DNA from: Allosphingosinicella sp. | GTDB lineage: Bacteria > Pseudomonadota > Alphaproteobacteria > Sphingomonadales > Sphingomonadaceae | Reading direction: 5' to 3' | Length of the DNA: 6,016 nt | NCBI GenBank assembly: GCA_030146745.1 | Contig: JASLBD010000158.1 | Coordinates: 1-6,016 of the forward strand | In this document: piece by piece, positions 5,673 to 6,016 of the stretch | Position numbering within the stretch: the stretch's first letter is position 1 | Layout of the letters: each line of letters starts with the position of its first letter | The notes under the pieces: generated by a model | Database searches by the model: none | What the model was told of the DNA's origin: nothing | What the model saw: only the letters and a program-made list of their open reading frames with translations | Program-made: the position numbers and the translations under genes

Positions 5673-6016
5673 ATGGACGGACTCTACGAACAGGTAAGGA
5701 TCGCCATCCACCAGGTGTGGCGCCGCCGCTGGCTCGCGCTCGCCGTGGCGTGGGGGATCTGCGTCCTCGGCTGGCTCGCCGTCGCCCTCATTCCGAACAC
5801 CTACGAATCGAAGTCGCGGGTCTTCGTCCAGGCGCAGTCGATCCTTCCCAACCACGTCGGGATCACCCTCCAGGAAAGGGAAGGGGATCTGAACCGGGTC
5901 AAGCAGACCCTGACCTCGAGCGAGAATCTCGCCAAGGTCGTCCGCCGCACCGATCTGAACCGGCTCGTCGCGAGCGAGCGCGACCTCGCCGTTCAGGTGG
6001 CGGGGCTGCGCACCGC
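5673..6016 (+). CDS. XrtA system polysaccharide chain-length determinant (Wzz/BCS1-like), C-terminus cut by window edge
   Basis: 114 complete codons are visible from ATG 5673 to the window edge. MDGLYEQVRIAIHQVWRRRW is a short cytoplasmic N-terminus with a basic cluster. It is followed by a membrane segment (about 20-41, LALAVAWGICVLGWLAVALIP) and the start of the periplasmic Wzz domain (YESKSRVFVQAQSIL). A helical, charged region follows, as in polysaccharide co-polymerases. In this family the inner-membrane oligomer sets polymer length and works with a Wzc-like tyrosine kinase, often encoded next. The possible ribosome site AAGGA (5656-5660) is 12 nt away, a rather long spacing, but no nearer start fits the family N-terminus. 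It is the second gene of the export operon. Confidence 0.92.
   Translation, partial: MDGLYEQVRIAIHQVWRRRWLALAVAWGICVLGWLAVALIPNTYESKSRVFVQAQSILPNHVGITLQEREGDLNRVKQTLTSSENLAKVVRRTDLNRLVASERDLAVQVAGLRT

Overview
This GC-rich window reads as a chromosomal segment from a sphingomonad-type alphaproteobacterium. That placement is inferred from composition, codon use and the resemblance of every gene to the exopolysaccharide locus that accompanies exosortase A (XrtA)/PEP-CTERM systems. The exosortase itself, PEP-CTERM substrates and glycosyltransferases are not in the window.

Layout. Positions 1-1801 hold a minus-strand operon. In transcription order it is a GNAT/FemAB-like acyltransferase (1801-791), a 92-residue acyl carrier protein (762-484), and an alpha/beta-hydrolase-fold protein of the exosortase-associated 'hydrolase 2' type. 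The hydrolase starts at an overlapping GTG (487) and runs off the left edge. Positions 1842-4582 hold a divergent plus-strand pair: an AMP-forming acyl-CoA/acyl-ACP ligase and a fold-type III PLP-dependent decarboxylase, joined by an ATGA overlap. Positions 4583-4975 are non-coding and carry three spaced copies of a roughly 44-nt imperfect direct repeat, each ending in a near-perfect GGTGCC/GGCACC inverted repeat, followed by a less GC-rich leader. Positions 4976-6016 begin the polysaccharide export module: a Wza-like outer-membrane export lipoprotein and the N-terminal third of a Wzz-like chain-length determinant, cut by the right edge.

How the genes may work together. The last two genes belong to the envelope machinery that sets the length of, and exports, the exopolysaccharide. 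The five divergent genes form the small-molecule part of the locus, whose chemistry is, as far as I know, not experimentally established. A ligase, a carrier protein, an amino-acid-type decarboxylase and an acyltransferase together suggest that a carboxylic or amino acid is loaded on the carrier, possibly decarboxylated there, and transferred to an amine on a sugar or other acceptor. This is inference. The most notable sequence-level observations are that carrier-based gene set, an Arg where the hydrolase should have its nucleophile, and the three-copy palindromic repeat before the export operon.
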